Of a DNA stretch of 20,862 bases, positions 6,294 through 14,032 are shown one piece after another (positions within the stretch are counted from its first letter, which is position 1; the number at the start of each line of letters is the position of its first letter). Below the pieces are notes generated by a model. The model saw nothing but the letters and a program-made list of their open reading frames with translations. It was not told where the DNA came from and searched no databases. The stretch spans positions 1 to 20,862 of the IMG/VR virus record IMGVR_UViG_3300049825_000196, one strand, 5' to 3'. The translations under genes were made by a program, and so were the position numbers. The stretch is from a virus.

Positions 6294-8207
6294 TTAACCG
6301 CCGTATTTTTTCAAAAGTTCTTCGTCTGACATTTCAGGCGCGGACGGTTGCGGCCCACCAAATTTTAGGCGAGACTCAGCCCTTGCTTTTCCCTTTAAGA
6401 CGACGGCTTTGTAATCATTTAAGGCCTGCATAAATGCCTCAGTTGATGTAGCAGTGTTCATGCGATTAATTGCCTTTGTCGCAGTGTCACCTTCTGCATT
6501 AGAAAGCGAGCCAAGACCGCGCATTTGCTGGATTGCTGTGGCAAAGGCCCCGGACTTGGATTGGTCAACCAAATTCTGGAAATCATAACCACCCGTTCCG
6601 GGAATCATGTTGCCGTATGATGATGCCCCGGTGCCGCGCTCAAGATAAGGGCTTGTTTCGATTTGGTCCAAAATATTAAGTGCGCTATCAGCCGCCGCAA
6701 TATCGCCGGGGGCCGCGACCTGAGCGGCACCAGAAGCGCCACCTATAGCGTCTTCTTTTGCTTTTCCAGCAACGTCAATTCTGACTGGTTGCGCAACGCC
6801 ATCTTGGGGCAGGGCCCCCCCCCGCTTGTCAACAGGAACAAAGCCTGTTCCTGTATTGAGGTAGTCAAGACCGGGGGCAAGAGCATTCACGCCTTCTGGC
6901 AACGGCGCAAGCGTCAGGCCACCGCTTTTATTCGTCTGCATGGCAACAAGATTTCCGGTTTTGTCTTTGCCATAAACGACTTGCAGGCCGTGTTCATTTT
7001 TGTCTGTCAAATCCTGCGGGGGATCATAAACAACTTGCCCTGTCTTGCGGTTCACCAAGCGATTGCCAACTGAAACAACATCGCCTTGCGCCATATTGTC
7101 AATTTGTGCCTGCTTGTACGTTTGGTCAAGCACTTCACCTTTTTGCTTCATCTGATAAGCAGGGTCTTGCTTTTGCATTTCTTGCTGAATGGTCATTAGC
7201 GCCATTTGCTTCATTTCAGGCGTTGCCCATGCATTGCTATAGACCTTCATAGCCTCATTGAACTGAGCACTAGGGTCTGACTGAGTGGGTAGTTCTGGCT
7301 GTTGCTGCATAGGCGCTTGTGGTGAGGCCTGCGCCTGCTGTTCCATTGGCTGTTGATAGGCTGCTGGTTGCGGCAGGGCAGTCTGGAACGCCTGTTGCGG
7401 ATCGCTGGACGCAACTTGCTGTCCCGCTCCTGCAATCTGATTAGCGTATTTGATGCGACTGTCCATGTGGGGTATGCCGGGACGCAAGTAATTTTGCGAA
7501 ACAATCTGTGCGGCTTTGGCAGGATCATTGATCCCCTTGAGTTTAGCCAAAACACCGCCTTCTGAACCTTGAAGCTCGTTTTTGAGAAACCCATAATTTG
7601 CTTCTGGCGATGACGGATTAAGGCCATTCTGCGCCGCCCACGATTCAAATTGACGGCGGCGAGGCCCGGTCCACTGCGCCCAGCCGAAACCACCACGCGA
7701 ACCCGCCACAGTTGGATTGATTTCTTGCAAGGTTTTGAAATTTCCACTTTCATGAGCAAGATTCCCAGCAAAACCAGCGGCGGCAGCAGGGGAAAGCCCA
7801 AAATCCTTTTGCAGCCGTTGCGCAACCATCTGCCCGGTTTGGCCGTCGCCAAACCCCTGCATTGCAGCGCCCGTAGGCTTTGCTACAGGGCCGTTCTGTG
7901 TTTGTGGGGCAGATATGCCGCCCGGAACGCCGGGTGCGCTAGGCGATGCCGTCTGCGGCGCTGACTGGCCAATCGTTTTAAGGAACGAATCAAAGACTGA
8001 TTGGCCGGATGCGTTTCCTGCTGTTTCAGCCTGCCCCGCCTTGTGCCGTCCATAACCAATAGCCAGCCCCTTCAGCACGTCACCAATCCCCGCGCCAACA
8101 TTTTGCGCGCGACCCATACCGCCCGCCATCTGGTCGAGCATGGCGCGACGCTGCGCCACCTGATCCGGTGTCATTGTGCGAGGATCGAAAAAACCAAGTG
8201 CGGTCAT
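6294..8207 (-). CDS. Virion-associated lysozyme / ejection protein
   Basis: 637 residues, two functional parts. Residues about 120-260 match the phage tail lysozyme domain (PF18013-type): GFAGNLAHESGNF with probable catalytic glutamate E153, then GGFGWAQWTGPRRRQFESWA, NYGFLKNEL and AAQIVSQNYLRPG. It would open the peptidoglycan locally during DNA entry. Residues about 261-330 form a Gln/Pro/Ala linker. The C-terminal about 140 residues (ADSALNILDQIETSP, GYDFQNLVDQSKSGAFATAI, MRGLGSLSNAEGDTATKAIN, KGKARAESRL) follow a helical pattern widespread in podoviral ejection proteins. The SD AGGAG lies 9 bases before the ATG, inside the end of the preceding gene. A run of nine G on the coding strand (complement of 6815-6823) encodes part of KRGGALP. 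The muralytic domain is firm; the C-terminal assignment is by resemblance. Confidence 0.85.
   Translation of the reverse strand: MTALGFFDPRTMTPDQVAQRRAMLDQMAGGMGRAQNVGAGIGDVLKGLAIGYGRHKAGQAETAGNASGQSVFDSFLKTIGQSAPQTASPSAPGVPGGISAPQTQNGPVAKPTGAAMQGFGDGQTGQMVAQRLQKDFGLSPAAAAGFAGNLAHESGNFKTLQEINPTVAGSRGGFGWAQWTGPRRRQFESWAAQNGLNPSSPEANYGFLKNELQGSEGGVLAKLKGINDPAKAAQIVSQNYLRPGIPHMDSRIKYANQIAGAGQQVASSDPQQAFQTALPQPAAYQQPMEQQAQASPQAPMQQQPELPTQSDPSAQFNEAMKVYSNAWATPEMKQMALMTIQQEMQKQDPAYQMKQKGEVLDQTYKQAQIDNMAQGDVVSVGNRLVNRKTGQVVYDPPQDLTDKNEHGLQVVYGKDKTGNLVAMQTNKSGGLTLAPLPEGVNALAPGLDYLNTGTGFVPVDKRGGALPQDGVAQPVRIDVAGKAKEDAIGGASGAAQVAAPGDIAAADSALNILDQIETSPYLERGTGASSYGNMIPGTGGYDFQNLVDQSKSGAFATAIQQMRGLGSLSNAEGDTATKAINRMNTATSTEAFMQALNDYKAVVLKGKARAESRLKFGGPQPSAPEMSDEELLKKYGG
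6815..6823. repeat. Nine-base homopolymer within the lysozyme gene
   Basis: Nine consecutive C on the plus strand, read as nine G in the coding strand (Arg-Gly-Gly-Ala codons). The frame is intact across it here. I noticed no comparable G/C run elsewhere in the window. Confidence 0.9.
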
Positions 8208-8210
8208 TCT

Positions 8211-9197
8211 TTAAGCTCCTAGGGAGAATGCTTTTGTGTAATTGACGCGGAATAGGCCGTCCGAACCCTTGGCAACAGCATCAGGCATGGTTTTCATTAG
8301 CTCTTGCGCCATGACGCCTAATGTTTTTGGCGTTCCCTTATCTTGACCCTTGTAGCGATACTCATAGACATTCTGGCCTTTGACTGTGCCCACTTTTTCA
8401 ATGTCTTTCTTTGCGCGACGATCAGATAATGCAAATGCGCTACCAAGGCCAGAAAACAACCCGCCGTACATGGATTGGTTGGCTTGATACCTATTCATCC
8501 GCTGATTGTCGTAGTTTGCGCGAATGCCAGCATAATCAACCGTTCCGACGTTGCCCACATTTGCGCCATTGAAATTAGGTGTTTGCAATTGTGTGCCAGA
8601 TGAAATCGCCAACGGTTCGTTAAATCGTTGATTGCGTGTCGCGAGTGATTGCTGGAAGCCTTGGCCTTGCGCGTTCATAAGGGCCTGTAAACGTGCACTG
8701 CCCTGACCCGCTGATTGCGACTTCATTTCACGGTCATAAGCCGCGCTGCCTTGTTTTATGCCTTGCGCCGCCATGCGCGAGCGCAACGCCTCATCGGCCT
8801 GCATATTACCTTCTGAGTTCAGCGTGTCATAATTCTTTGCAAACCATTGTTCATGGTCGCCTGTGTTATATTGGAATGGAGATGCACCAAGTTTATTCAG
8901 TTCCTGTGTTTGTGAATTGCCGTACTTGGCAAGGTTCAAATCACTGGATTGGTTTTGGTCGAAAATAGCCTGCTGCCCCGGCGCAAGTGTTTCCGTGGTG
9001 TTGTTGCGCGCAACGCTTTCCATCTTTCCCGTCAATGGATTCATTACAGGAACATACTCAAGGCTTGATGACTTGACGCCGTAAGGGTTGGTAACGGTGC
9101 CAGAATTTGCAATCGTATTCGCATTTGCAGCAAGCGTGTTTTGCCCTGCTTGTGCGCCTGCTGTTGCTATCGGATCGCTTGGTTTTGGTGCCTTCAT
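8211..9197 (-). CDS. Ejection-module protein with C-terminal S74 intramolecular chaperone domain
   Basis: 328 residues. Residues 1-250 are polar, low-complexity helical sequence rich in Asn, Gln, Ala and Gly (TVTNPYGV, LAPGQQAIFDQNQ, ADEALRSRMAAQGIKQGSAA). They lack fibre repeats, and I recognise them only as a type common in podoviral head/ejection modules. Residues about 256-328 are a peptidase S74 / endosialidase chaperone-like domain: LSDRRAKKDIEKVG, VYEYRYKG, LGVMAQEL, PDAV and FRVNYTKAF. S258 and K263 have the Ser/Lys +5 spacing of the known self-cleavage dyad (S911/K916 in endosialidase), so the tail may be removed after trimer folding. It follows the GNAT gene with an ATGA overlap (9197-9194); GAGG lies about 8 bases upstream. 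By position it could be a gp7-like ejection protein or a tail component. Confidence 0.8.
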   Translation of the reverse strand: MKAPKPSDPIATAGAQAGQNTLAANANTIANSGTVTNPYGVKSSSLEYVPVMNPLTGKMESVARNNTTETLAPGQQAIFDQNQSSDLNLAKYGNSQTQELNKLGASPFQYNTGDHEQWFAKNYDTLNSEGNMQADEALRSRMAAQGIKQGSAAYDREMKSQSAGQGSARLQALMNAQGQGFQQSLATRNQRFNEPLAISSGTQLQTPNFNGANVGNVGTVDYAGIRANYDNQRMNRYQANQSMYGGLFSGLGSAFALSDRRAKKDIEKVGTVKGQNVYEYRYKGQDKGTPKTLGVMAQELMKTMPDAVAKGSDGLFRVNYTKAFSLGA

Positions 9198-9643
9198 CGT
9201 TCAAACCTCGAATGCTTCCACGCTTCTCGCGTCATATGGAATAACGATTCATCCCGCCCGCTACCGCGCATGTTGGGCAGCGTGACTTTCTGAAATCCTA
9301 GTTTTGATAAAATTCTATCCGTTGTTTTGTCCGCTGCATCACATCGCGCAAACATCATTTGGCAGTCGTTCAGAACAAATCCAATAAGGGCAATCTCGGT
9401 AATAACTTTTCGCGTCAACCATCGCGGGCTAATCGCGGCAATGCTCATTTCAATCGTTCTGCGTTCTTTTATGTAATCGTGAAAAACAACCACGCCTAAA
9501 ATTTCAGCCCCCAAAACAACGCCAAGCGTCATACATGGACCAAAATCAATTTCTTTTTCCAGAATCCGGCTCGCGAAATCACACAAAATGCTGTTCACCT
9601 CACAGTTATTTTTGTCACCGTAAATAAACCTAAGAGACAACAA
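9194..9643 (-). CDS. GNAT-type N-acetyltransferase embedded in the tail/ejection module
   Basis: 149 residues, about the minimal GNAT length. Visible elements: the central strand AEILGVVVFHDY (46-57), a second strand EMSIAAISP (65-73), the acetyl-CoA-binding helix region (WLTRKVITEIALIGFVL) without the usual Gly-rich Q/RxxGxG/A loop, then MFARCDAADKTTDRILSKLGFQKV, whose closing KLGF is typical of GNAT C-terminal regions. Substrate unknown. It starts with TTG at 9643-9641, 14 bases inside the preceding gene, with AAGGG about 8 bases upstream, and ends in an ATGA overlap with the next gene, so it is translated as part of the module. GNAT-like proteins at this site occur in other podoviruses, as I recall; the role, such as modifying a virion protein, is unproved. 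Confidence 0.7.
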   Translation of the reverse strand: MLSLRFIYGDKNNCEVNSILCDFASRILEKEIDFGPCMTLGVVLGAEILGVVVFHDYIKERRTIEMSIAAISPRWLTRKVITEIALIGFVLNDCQMMFARCDAADKTTDRILSKLGFQKVTLPNMRGSGRDESLFHMTREAWKHSRFER

Positions 9644-11300
9644 CAGCGGCCCTTTCGTAAGTTACGGTTACGTCAGTGAATTCTACATCAGGCGTTGCAA
9701 CATTGTTGAATGTGGCCTGAAGCATGATTGCGCCAACACGACCGCGACGGCCTAGAGATACCCATTTTTCATAGGTCACTCGCTTTTCGCCTTCCGCTCC
9801 CCAAGTGGCAATGCCCCATAACGCCGTGCCCCATGCGCCTTCCGCTCCATCTTCTGGTGGCGGCGCAGGCGGTGCAGCCCATGTCAATTGATTGTTGGCT
9901 GAAATGGTGATCCTTGCATTGAAAGAAGTTGAATGCTCAAACACGCCCGCTGCTTGCAGGAATTGCTTTTCACCATCATAGCCATAACGAGAAGGCCAAT
10001 AAGCAAGGCGGCATTCATATGAGGTGCCGTCATCATTGCCACCCTCATCACCATAGTGAATTGTGCCACTTGATGTGCCAAAGATAAACTTGCCATTAAA
10101 AACAACCATTGAACGGCAATCCCATCCCGTAACACGGCACCACCGCCCGGTCTGCAAGTTAACCACAAGGCATTGCGGAACTTCGCTTGTCTCCTCAATT
10201 GTATACGAGCTGCCCCAAGGGGTCTGCCCCCATATAAAAGTGCTGCCCCAAATTGATGTGCCTGTGCGCGTCTGCGTGTTTGACGGCACCGAAACAATTC
10301 CGATGTTACGTTCATCCCATTTGACAAATGACCACGGCTTGTCCGCCTTAGATGAGGTCAGCTTTTTCCAGTACGGTTCAATAAATCGTGTGATGGCTGA
10401 AAGACTAAGTGCTGCCGGGTCTTTTTGTGTAACCTCAGACATTGGCACAATGCCGCTAATCGCGAGCGAAAGAATGTCGCCGCCAATTTTAAGGAACGAA
10501 TCTTTTCCAAGTAGCTTGGGGATATTGTAAACGCCAAAAAGCTGCCATGTGCCGCCAGGATAATCACCGCCATAAACCGCCACTTCCCCTTGATCTGATC
10601 TGAACACAACTCGATCACTTGACCCACTACCGGAATCCTGCGACCAAGTGGAAATATCAAGCAACTTTCCGCCGCGCTTAAATATGCCCTCAAGTGAAAA
10701 ATCCAAAGCCACACCGCCAATTGCATCAACCGGCAAGTACCAAGCTCGTTTGCTGTTCTTTTCAACCATCCAAATACGACTGGCGTGAACTGCTGCCTGC
10801 GTTATGCTGGCGCTTGAAACGCCAGTAATAGCAGGTAGGTTAGTTGCCCAAACTGCGCCGTTGTAAACCTTATGAAGGTCATCTCCATTAAAGGCTAAAA
10901 GAAAATCACCAGCTGTAATGGAAAAATTGATTGAGGAATAGAAATTGCTGGTTTGGCCCGAAAAAACGGGAGAAATTAGCGCAACAGGGCTGGCCGGATT
11001 AGTCACGTCATAAACAGCACCTGCCATTGCAGCAAAAAGCTTATTGGTACTTGTGCCTGTGTAATTCAGAAAGCTTTCAACTGGAAACAAGCCAATAGAC
11101 GCTATCTTGCGTGAACCTCCACGAGCGCGAACGCCGCGTGTCGTTGGAATCCAGTTTTCAAGAACTTCCGCGCAGCCGGGGTTTTCTTCTGCAATCGACT
11201 TGTCAGCACACCAGCCACCAATAGGAGCGGTCTGAACACGCTCAAGATGTCTCTTTGAAAGAGACTGCGGCCTTGCTGAATCTTCAGTCGCAGTTCTCAT
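9630..11300 (-). CDS. Head-completion/DNA-stabilisation protein, P22 gp10-like by position
   Basis: 556 residues. The N-terminus (TAPIGGWCADKSIAEENPGCAEVLENWIPTTRGV) is characteristic of a widespread podoviral family that I know as a structural protein following the gp4-type adaptor. The body is rich in short beta strands with Gly/Trp/Asp turns (LLAFNGDDLHKVYNG, IWMVEKNSKRAWYLP, VVFRSDQGEVAVYGG), suggesting propeller-like blades. Two Trp-Gly triads stand out: W351, W357, W362 and W490, W495, W500. The C-terminal strands (GAIMLQATFNN, FTDVTVTYERA) end the protein. Synteny after gp4 suggests it plugs or extends the portal-tail channel like P22 gp10. The start ATG directly abuts the previous stop (11303-11301) and has only a weak SD, implying coupling. 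Confidence 0.7.
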   Translation of the reverse strand: MRTATEDSARPQSLSKRHLERVQTAPIGGWCADKSIAEENPGCAEVLENWIPTTRGVRARGGSRKIASIGLFPVESFLNYTGTSTNKLFAAMAGAVYDVTNPASPVALISPVFSGQTSNFYSSINFSITAGDFLLAFNGDDLHKVYNGAVWATNLPAITGVSSASITQAAVHASRIWMVEKNSKRAWYLPVDAIGGVALDFSLEGIFKRGGKLLDISTWSQDSGSGSSDRVVFRSDQGEVAVYGGDYPGGTWQLFGVYNIPKLLGKDSFLKIGGDILSLAISGIVPMSEVTQKDPAALSLSAITRFIEPYWKKLTSSKADKPWSFVKWDERNIGIVSVPSNTQTRTGTSIWGSTFIWGQTPWGSSYTIEETSEVPQCLVVNLQTGRWCRVTGWDCRSMVVFNGKFIFGTSSGTIHYGDEGGNDDGTSYECRLAYWPSRYGYDGEKQFLQAAGVFEHSTSFNARITISANNQLTWAAPPAPPPEDGAEGAWGTALWGIATWGAEGEKRVTYEKWVSLGRRGRVGAIMLQATFNNVATPDVEFTDVTVTYERAAVVVS

Positions 11301-12002
11301 TTAGCGCAACTCAAATGGGTAAGCAATTTCTGTAGAAACATGATGGGAGCGTCCAAACGAAAGTTTCTTTGGTCCGCCGTCCCTCATAATCAGGCGTTCC
11401 TTGCGACGCTCGTATGTAGCCATGTCCTCTGCGTAAGACTGACGGTGCTCGTGCCTCCACATCCACTGAATGCCATACTCAAGCAATGTTTCATCAAGAA
11501 CGAAAGTTTCATCATCTTTTGTGAATTTGGGTTGATTGGTGCCGAGAGAAGACGGCTTTACGCAAAGGTTTGTCTGGTAATAATAATATGCGTGAACACC
11601 GACAGGCAACGCGGGTTTGATATTTATTTTATCACCAAGCAAAATCCATGAATAGGTTATTCGCCCCAGTTGACGGACTTCAATATTCAGCCATGTCTGC
11701 AAGTCCCTGATTTGCACCATGGGTCCAACCAGAATAGGCGTTACAATTTGCGCCTTGCCGTCATTGTCTTCCGTGAATCGGTCAAAGCCAGCGGGCATAT
11801 CCCACTCAGTCTTAACGCCATCACCTGTAATCGTTTCAAGCCTTGTAAGGGCTCGCCAATCGTGGCCAGACAGAATATCGTCTTTTGCGCGATTGGCGAG
11901 TGTTGCAAGCTCAAAGTGCTCTTGATCCTGTGAAGAAAATACAGCCGTCGGCCTTTTTAAGCCAATCAGTGTCAAGTTTTGGATGACAGAAAGAACACTC
12001 AT
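11301..12002 (-). CDS. Head-tail adaptor, P22 gp4-like tail accessory factor
   Basis: 233 residues. The N-terminus (VLSVIQNLTLIGLKRPTAVFSS, then FELATLANRAKDDILSGHDWRALTR) is the four-helix adaptor pattern of the gp4-type family that binds under the portal ring after DNA packaging. The middle contains beta strands (EWDMPAGFDRF, SWILLGDKINIKPALP, AYYYYQT), followed by a C-terminal helix (ETLLEYGIQWMWRHEHRQSYAEDMATYERRKERLIMRD) also usual in the family. Length is within the family range. SD AGGTG lies 6 bases before the ATG. It directly precedes the gp10-like gene, as in P22. Confidence 0.8.
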   Translation of the reverse strand: MSVLSVIQNLTLIGLKRPTAVFSSQDQEHFELATLANRAKDDILSGHDWRALTRLETITGDGVKTEWDMPAGFDRFTEDNDGKAQIVTPILVGPMVQIRDLQTWLNIEVRQLGRITYSWILLGDKINIKPALPVGVHAYYYYQTNLCVKPSSLGTNQPKFTKDDETFVLDETLLEYGIQWMWRHEHRQSYAEDMATYERRKERLIMRDGGPKKLSFGRSHHVSTEIAYPFELR

Positions 12003-12010
12003 TTAATCAC

Positions 12011-12622
12011 CTATGCGGCTTTGTCTTTAGCAGGGACTGAAAGCGTTTTAGATGTCGCGCCCTCAGATTGAGCCTTGAGGCGAGTCAATTCCGCTTCAAG
12101 CGCAGACATTTGCGTTTTCATTTCAGCGTTTTCTTCGATAAGGCGTGTTTCTGTTGCGTTGCCCGAGGCGCGATCAAGATACGCCTTGGCAATGTCGCGC
12201 AGCTTGCTGCCTTCCATGCCGAGTTTTTTCATGTTGGTATCAGAAAGTGACGCAAGCGCCTCAACCGTATGAATGTTGATGGCTTTCAAGTCTGCGCGTT
12301 TTGCGCTCTCGATTGCCGTCAATTCACCAAGTGGCGTACCGTCTTCAAGATTTACTTTGGTGCGTTCGTAAACCTCCCAATGGCGCGGAAAGCGCTGTTT
12401 ATAGTTCACGTAGCCGTGACCAGCGACCATTTTTGATGGATCGTCAGCAAAAGCATTGATGATTGTTTTGGTATCGCCGGGGAAGCGAATTTCCACCATG
12501 TCTACCGTGTCGTGCACAGGGCGACCCGCAAGCTTGCTTTTGTTCTCATTGCGAACATCGCTTGAATAGAACTTGATGCGGAGGTGGCTTGTATCTTCTT
12601 GATAATCGAGAATGTCTGACAT
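12011..12622 (-). CDS. Head-module protein with helix-hairpin-helix-like region, function unknown
   Basis: 203 residues from ATG 12622-12620. I chose this over an in-frame TTG at 12649 because an almost identical leader precedes the scaffold ATG. The N-terminal domain (LRIKFYSSDVRNENKSKLAGRPVHD, MVEIRFPGD) and the following YKQRFPRHWEVYERTK and DGTPLGEL match a phage family usually found between the capsid and gp4-type genes. Residues about 108-150 (KRADLKAINIHTVEALASLS, MKKLGMEGSKLRDIAKAYLD) look like a helix-hairpin-helix / SAM-like fold as seen in DNA-binding proteins. Residues 158-186 are a short coiled coil. DNA binding or a role in capsid maturation would fit, but neither is shown. It lies downstream of a terminator-like hairpin, so it may be expressed less than the capsid gene. 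Confidence 0.7.
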   Translation of the reverse strand: MSDILDYQEDTSHLRIKFYSSDVRNENKSKLAGRPVHDTVDMVEIRFPGDTKTIINAFADDPSKMVAGHGYVNYKQRFPRHWEVYERTKVNLEDGTPLGELTAIESAKRADLKAINIHTVEALASLSDTNMKKLGMEGSKLRDIAKAYLDRASGNATETRLIEENAEMKTQMSALEAELTRLKAQSEGATSKTLSVPAKDKAA

Positions 12623-12647
12623 TGTTTTTTTCCGTCTGAGGGAGTGC
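12620..12647 (-). repeat. Duplicated leader, copy 1 (before the helix-hairpin-helix-like gene)
   Basis: On the minus strand it reads GCACTCCCTCAGACGG, then seven A, then CA and the ATG. Copy 2 at 15092-15118 is identical except for one fewer A. Similarity continues into the coding start: both genes begin ATG-x-GAC-ATT. It carries no canonical SD (CGGA is the best match). It may be a duplicated translation-initiation region or a promoter element. Confidence 0.85.
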
Positions 12648-12652
12648 AAGAA

Positions 12653-12676
12653 GGGCGGGAGATTATTCCCCCGCCC
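12653..12676 (-). terminator. GC-rich hairpin after the capsid genes, possible partial terminator
   Basis: A perfect 7-bp stem GGGCGGG/CCCGCCC (12653-12659 with 12670-12676) with a 10-base loop. Transcribed leftwards, the stem is followed by TTCTTGC, a poor U-tract, so termination is likely leaky at best. It lies 9 bases after the stop of the 95-residue gene and before the next leader, comparable in position to the T7 terminator after the major capsid gene. It could instead stabilise the upstream capsid mRNA 3' end. Confidence 0.5.
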
Positions 12677-12685
12677 GGTTAATCG

Positions 12686-12973
12686 TTAGATTACAGTCTT
12701 CCGCATCCATGCATAATCATTGAGAGCCAATGCAAATGCAGGGGAAGTCCATGCGCCAGCGCCTGTCGCAACCGTCATATAGGTTGCGCCTGCTGTTTCC
12801 GTGAGGATAACAACAGTGCTTGCCGGAACAGCCGCCGAAGCCTTTGCGAAAACGTAATCATGACCATCACGACCACGAAGACGCGTTCCAAGGGCAAACG
12901 GAGGGCGGTTAAGCTGGCCATCATCACGCCATTTCTGGGATGGATCAAAGCCAATTGTATTTTCATAAGCCAT
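12686..12973 (-). CDS. Small protein after the capsid gene, candidate head decoration protein
   Basis: 95 residues. The N-terminus (MAYENTIGFDPSQKW) and NRPPFALGTRLRGRDGHDYVFAKA resemble small beta-sheet proteins encoded next to podoviral capsid genes. The rest (STVVILTETAGATYMTVATG, AFALALNDYAWM) is beta-rich, with alternating hydrophobic and small residues. No enzymatic motif. It has a strong SD (TAGGAG, 9 bases upstream) and follows the major capsid gene by 15 bases, so high expression is likely. A capsid decoration or stabilising role is inferred from size, position and composition. Confidence 0.6.
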   Translation of the reverse strand: MAYENTIGFDPSQKWRDDGQLNRPPFALGTRLRGRDGHDYVFAKASAAVPASTVVILTETAGATYMTVATGAGAWTSPAFALALNDYAWMRKTVI

Positions 12974-12988
12974 TTTTCATCACTCCTA

Positions 12989-14005
12989 TTAAGCGGCTGG
13001 GTTGGAGTCACGAATTTTAGCGGTATGCAATGGATTCTTGAGGATAAGATTCCCCATGAAGCCCACATGCTGCACAACGCCGTCTTGGTTGACGGGCATT
13101 TGTGTTTTGCCAATTTTCGAGAAATTACGTTCAGGATGATAGCGGAAGCCAAGGGCTGACGTATCAATGACGTATGTCACGTTGGACGGCATGGCGGAAC
13201 CAATACCACCTTCCAAAACGACATCCATCGTCTTGCCTGCACCGTAGAATTTGAGCGACGTAAAACCGCCCTTGCCTACGCCGTTTTCATCATTGATACG
13301 CTGAATCGTGGTGAGCGAATCAGTGTACGCCTGATAATGCTCAGCGGCCATGCAAAACACGTTCGGCCCTTTATTGCCGCGCGACATTTGAATGACAACT
13401 TGCTGCATGACCTTCTGAGAAGACGCCGCATTGAACTGCGTAATCGTAGCGCCAAAGTCAGTTTGTACGTCAAAGGTCCGTGTGCGCCATTGTGTGGCAA
13501 CAGCACGGTCAATGCCGCCATAAGTGCCAGTCGCAGGGTTTGTCGGGATTGCCAACTGCAAGCCACCAATCTGCTTTGCAGCGGTGCCGTCAGAGTGCAG
13601 GTCTTCAACAAAACGGTCTACCAATTCATCTTCAGCGGCGCTCATGTGCGCCTTGAAAATATCCTTGAGTTGGCTTGGCCCGCTGTTCTTCAAAATATCT
13701 TCATTTGAAAGAACAATTGAAACCGCCGCCATCTTTGGTTCGAATTCCGCATCCGTGAACAAGTCTGCTGTTTTTGGGTTAAGGAATTCAAGGCCGCTGT
13801 AGCGGGTGTAAGTGCCGGACTCACCATAAAGCAAACGCTCACGGATTGTCGGGCCAGAGAAGGTCGTGAACATATCACGCTGCTTCATCATAAACAGGAT
13901 TGCATTGGAGTTCGTTACGAGATCGACATAGCCGCTCGAACGGTCCTCCAAAGCCAATGAGAACGCTTCTTGCAATCGCTCACTATAGCCGGGGGTAATA
14001 GGCAT
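12989..14005 (-). CDS. Major capsid protein (HK97-fold type)
   Basis: 338 residues. The sequence pattern is that of a podoviral coat family: an N-terminal helix (YSERLQEAFSLALEDRSSGY), RERLLYGESGTYTRYSGLEFLNP, FEPKMAAVSIVLSNEDILKNSG, then EDELVDRFVEDLHSDGTAAKQIGGLQLAI and a GTYGGIDRA loop. The C-terminal part (ALGFRYHPERNF, DGVVQHVGFMGNLILKNPLHTAKI) ends the fold. The gene follows the scaffold gene, the usual order. No protease motif is seen. SD AGGA lies 9 bases before the ATG, within a 5-bp AU-rich hairpin (ATCCT/AGGAT, 14014-14027) that could modestly limit initiation. Family assignment rests on recognised motifs and position. Confidence 0.85.
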   Translation of the reverse strand: MPITPGYSERLQEAFSLALEDRSSGYVDLVTNSNAILFMMKQRDMFTTFSGPTIRERLLYGESGTYTRYSGLEFLNPKTADLFTDAEFEPKMAAVSIVLSNEDILKNSGPSQLKDIFKAHMSAAEDELVDRFVEDLHSDGTAAKQIGGLQLAIPTNPATGTYGGIDRAVATQWRTRTFDVQTDFGATITQFNAASSQKVMQQVVIQMSRGNKGPNVFCMAAEHYQAYTDSLTTIQRINDENGVGKGGFTSLKFYGAGKTMDVVLEGGIGSAMPSNVTYVIDTSALGFRYHPERNFSKIGKTQMPVNQDGVVQHVGFMGNLILKNPLHTAKIRDSNPAA

Positions 14006-14013
14006 TTTGATTT

Positions 14014-14027
14014 ATCCTAATAAGGAT
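14014..14027 (-). promoter_or_regulatory. Hairpin covering the capsid gene Shine-Dalgarno
   Basis: ATCCT and AGGAT form a 5-bp stem with a 4-base loop; on the minus-strand RNA the AGGA of the capsid SD is in the 3' arm. The stem is short and AU-rich, so any masking is weak. Confidence 0.35.
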
Positions 14028-14032
14028 TAAGT

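Noticed and set aside
7247-7852. 201-codon minus-strand ORF in another frame of the lysozyme gene
   Set aside because: Basic, low-quality translation overlapping a clearly recognised lysozyme domain in the other frame.
12623-12649. TTG start extending the helix-hairpin-helix-like gene by nine residues
   Set aside because: The extension lies in the duplicated leader, which in its other copy is untranslated upstream sequence of the scaffold ATG.
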